Assembly (NCBI GenBank): GCA_913051905.1
Contig: CAJXBY010000144.1
Location: 1 to 6,584 of the forward strand
DNA from: an uncultured Gammaproteobacteria bacterium
GTDB lineage: Bacteria > Pseudomonadota > Gammaproteobacteria > Arenicellales > UBA868
Length of the DNA: 6,584 nt
Direction: 5' to 3'
Each line of letters begins with the position of its first letter. Within the stretch, counting starts at the first letter, position 1. The translations under genes were made by a program, and so were the position numbers. The notes beneath the pieces are model-generated. The model worked only from the letters and a program-made list of their open reading frames with translations, made no database searches and was not told the DNA's origin. Positions 5,152 through 6,584 of this stretch are shown one piece after another.

Positions 5152-6062
5152 CTGAATATCCTGAAGAAGTCCTGCGTGTCACGTGTGTGGGTGCAGGCAC
5201 TATCGGTTCAGCCTGGGCTGCGTATTTCCTCTCCCGGGGATTGGACGTCGTTGCGACAGACCCTGTGGACGGTGCGGGGGAACGAGTTAAGCAGAACATT
5301 GATGACGCCTGGCCAAAGCTCGAGCGGCTCGGGCTTTCAGCCGGTGCCAGCCGCGACCGGTTGGTGTTTACCGAGTCGCTGGAGGAGGCCGTCAGGGATG
5401 CCGATTTTATTCAGGAAAGCGCCCCCGACGATGAGCCCCTGAAGATCGATCTGATTGCCCGTATCGATGCCGCATGTCGTCCCGGCACCGTGATTGCCAG
5501 CTCGTCATCAAAGTTTCTGCCAAGCAGGATGTCGGCGCAGTGCAGTCGGCCCGAACGGGTGATAGTCGGTCATCCGTTTGTGCCGGCCTACCTGGTTCCG
5601 CTGGTAGAAGTCGTCGGCGGTGAATCGACGGACCCGGCCGCACTCGACTGGGCCGTGGGATTTTATCGCCGCGTCGGGAAAAAGCCGTTGCGACTCAAAA
5701 AGGAGATCGAGGCGTATATCGCCAACCGGCTGCAGCATGCAATCTATCTGGAAGCCTTGAGTCTTGTCGACCAGGGTGTGTGTGACTACGACGACATTGA
5801 CAAGGCCGTGACCTGGGGTCCGGGTCTGCGCTGGGCGGTGCAAGGACCGATCCTGCACCGCCATCTTGGCGGCGGGAAAGGGGGCGTCAGGCACATGATC
5901 GATCACTTCGGCTGGGACGGTGTACCCGGTGAGGAAGAGGCCTTTATTAACGCTGTTGAAAAACGCTGGAATGAGTCTTCCATCACGGAACTTGAGAGCT
6001 GGCGCGACGACAATCTGTTGCTGATGCTCGAGGGGCTGGAACCACCGCCTGGTGAGACCTGA
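5145..6062 (+). CDS. 3-hydroxyacyl-CoA dehydrogenase NAD-binding family protein (carnitine 3-dehydrogenase / lambda-crystallin-like)
   Basis: The 305-residue enzyme has the standard two-domain short HADH layout. GAGTIG (16-21) is the NAD loop and D39, at the end of the second beta strand, indicates NAD rather than NADP. SSS around 119-122, H143 in GHPF, and E155 12 residues later reproduce the Ser, His and Glu positions of HADH; N194 in YIANRLQHA matches the conserved asparagine. The GHPFVPAYLVPLVEVVGG segment (142-159) and the helical C-terminal region, with VCDYDDIDKAVTWGPGLRWA (212-231), resemble carnitine 3-dehydrogenase and lambda-crystallin-type dehydrogenases more than FadB. Retained N194 argues against a strict carnitine enzyme, where I recall an aspartate in this place. 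A strong SD lies 9 bases upstream. It would oxidise a 3-hydroxy substrate, CoA-linked or free, in the same pathway as the crotonase. Confidence 0.9.
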   Translation: MSTEYPEEVLRVTCVGAGTIGSAWAAYFLSRGLDVVATDPVDGAGERVKQNIDDAWPKLERLGLSAGASRDRLVFTESLEEAVRDADFIQESAPDDEPLKIDLIARIDAACRPGTVIASSSSKFLPSRMSAQCSRPERVIVGHPFVPAYLVPLVEVVGGESTDPAALDWAVGFYRRVGKKPLRLKKEIEAYIANRLQHAIYLEALSLVDQGVCDYDDIDKAVTWGPGLRWAVQGPILHRHLGGGKGGVRHMIDHFGWDGVPGEEEAFINAVEKRWNESSITELESWRDDNLLLMLEGLEPPPGET

Positions 6063-6066
6063 GGGC

Positions 6067-6584
6067 GTGACTGATCACTACCCTGATGGTAGCGGCGGTG
6101 GCGCTGTCTGGCCCGATGGGAGTCGCCTGGCGCTGTCCGTGGTCGTCAATGTTGAAGAAGGTGCGGAGCGCTCAGTGGCCGATGGTGACTCAGGCCCAGA
6201 CCCTGTCGATGAACTGGGTGTGGTGCTCAAGGGTTCCGTCCGCAACTACCCTAATGAGAGCAACTACCAGTACGGCATTAAAGCGGGTGCACCGCGCGTT
6301 CTGAAGGCGCTTGAAGCCTACGGTGTTTCGGCGACATTCACCTGTGCCGCGCTGAGCCTGGAGAGAGCACCTGAGCTCGCGAGCCGGATCGTGTCGGCGG
6401 GACACGAGATTTGTGCCCACGGCTGGCGTTGGAGCTTCCAGCACCGCATGGCCGAGGCGGATGAGAGAACGTTTATCCAGCAGGCCAGGGATTCGATCCA
6501 GAAGACCTGCGGTCACCCACCGCTGGGCTGGCTGTCGCGCTATCTCACCACGGAAAACACCCGGCGGCTGCTCGCCGAAGCCGG
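6067..6584 (+). CDS. PuuE/allantoinase-like polysaccharide deacetylase family protein (5' part, runs off the window)
   Basis: An open frame from GTG at 6067 to the window edge gives 172 complete codons; the family is about 300 residues, so roughly half is present. NVEEG (28-32), NESNYQYG (63-70), HEICAHGWRW (113-122) and PPLGWLSRY (151-159) match the family of PuuE, the metal-independent allantoinase. In metal-dependent CE4 deacetylases the first motif is TFDDG-like; here NVEEG replaces it. Another GTG at 6052 is in frame, and would overlap the dehydrogenase stop by 11 bases; neither start has ideally spaced SD, since GAGGG at 6061-6065 touches 6067. I prefer 6067 because family members begin with a short MTxxYP-like sequence. 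It probably cleaves an amide or cyclic ureide C-N bond. It follows the dehydrogenase by 4 bases and is likely co-transcribed. Confidence 0.85.
   Translation, partial: MTDHYPDGSGGGAVWPDGSRLALSVVVNVEEGAERSVADGDSGPDPVDELGVVLKGSVRNYPNESNYQYGIKAGAPRVLKALEAYGVSATFTCAALSLERAPELASRIVSAGHEICAHGWRWSFQHRMAEADERTFIQQARDSIQKTCGHPPLGWLSRYLTTENTRRLLAEA

Noticed and set aside
6086..6304. 72-codon plus-strand open frame with an ATG
   Set aside because: It is out of frame with the PuuE-like protein encoded through the same bases, and shows no motif.
1..6584. CRISPR array, insertion sequence, tRNA or rRNA
   Set aside because: No regularly spaced repeats, terminal inverted repeats with transposase, or RNA gene signature was seen.

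Overview
This looks like bacterial chromosomal DNA from a proteobacterium, most likely a gammaproteobacterium. It is dense, moderately GC-rich and intron-free, with short Shine-Dalgarno (SD) led genes, stop/start overlaps, and a stand-alone DUF971 (GBBH-like N-terminal domain) protein of the kind common in Gamma- and Betaproteobacteria. I see no mobile element, CRISPR array, tRNA or rRNA. The content reads as a catabolic (acyl-CoA and oxygenase) gene neighbourhood, not a defence or phage island.

Left block (1-2451, + strand). The last 12 codons of an apparent thiolase overlap a zinc-less medium-chain quinone oxidoreductase. That gene overlaps a Rieske-type non-heme iron oxygenase alpha subunit through a second ATGA junction, so these three are almost certainly one translationally coupled operon. 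After about 100 bases with a possible promoter comes an unrecognised 66-residue membrane protein with an exact every-fourth-residue tryptophan stripe.

Middle block (2452-3276, - strand). A DUF971 protein is followed by a SnoaL/NTF2-like protein, probably a two-gene unit. It runs head-on into the membrane-protein gene with no intervening base: the two stop codons together form TGATCA. The DUF971 gene is divergent from the right block across a 139-base control region with a 21-base near-palindrome.

Right block (3416-6584, + strand). In order: a small dimeric alpha/beta-barrel protein; a crotonase-fold protein preceded by mutually exclusive hairpins and a mini-ORF; a PPOX-type split-barrel flavoprotein with a GTG start; a 3-hydroxyacyl-CoA dehydrogenase resembling carnitine dehydrogenase; and the first about 172 codons of a PuuE/allantoinase-like polysaccharide deacetylase-family protein, GTG-started and open at the right edge.

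Together the thiolase, crotonase and 3-hydroxyacyl dehydrogenase cover beta-oxidation-type steps. The Rieske oxygenase and quinone oxidoreductase supply oxidation and reduction, and the deacetylase-like protein could cleave an amide or cyclic ureide. The substrate cannot be read from the sequence. The CntA-like iron-site spacing with a glutamate at the bridging position, the carnitine-dehydrogenase-like enzyme and the DUF971 protein make a quaternary-amine or other N-containing substrate one hypothesis, but not an established one. No reductase partner for the Rieske oxygenase is in the window.
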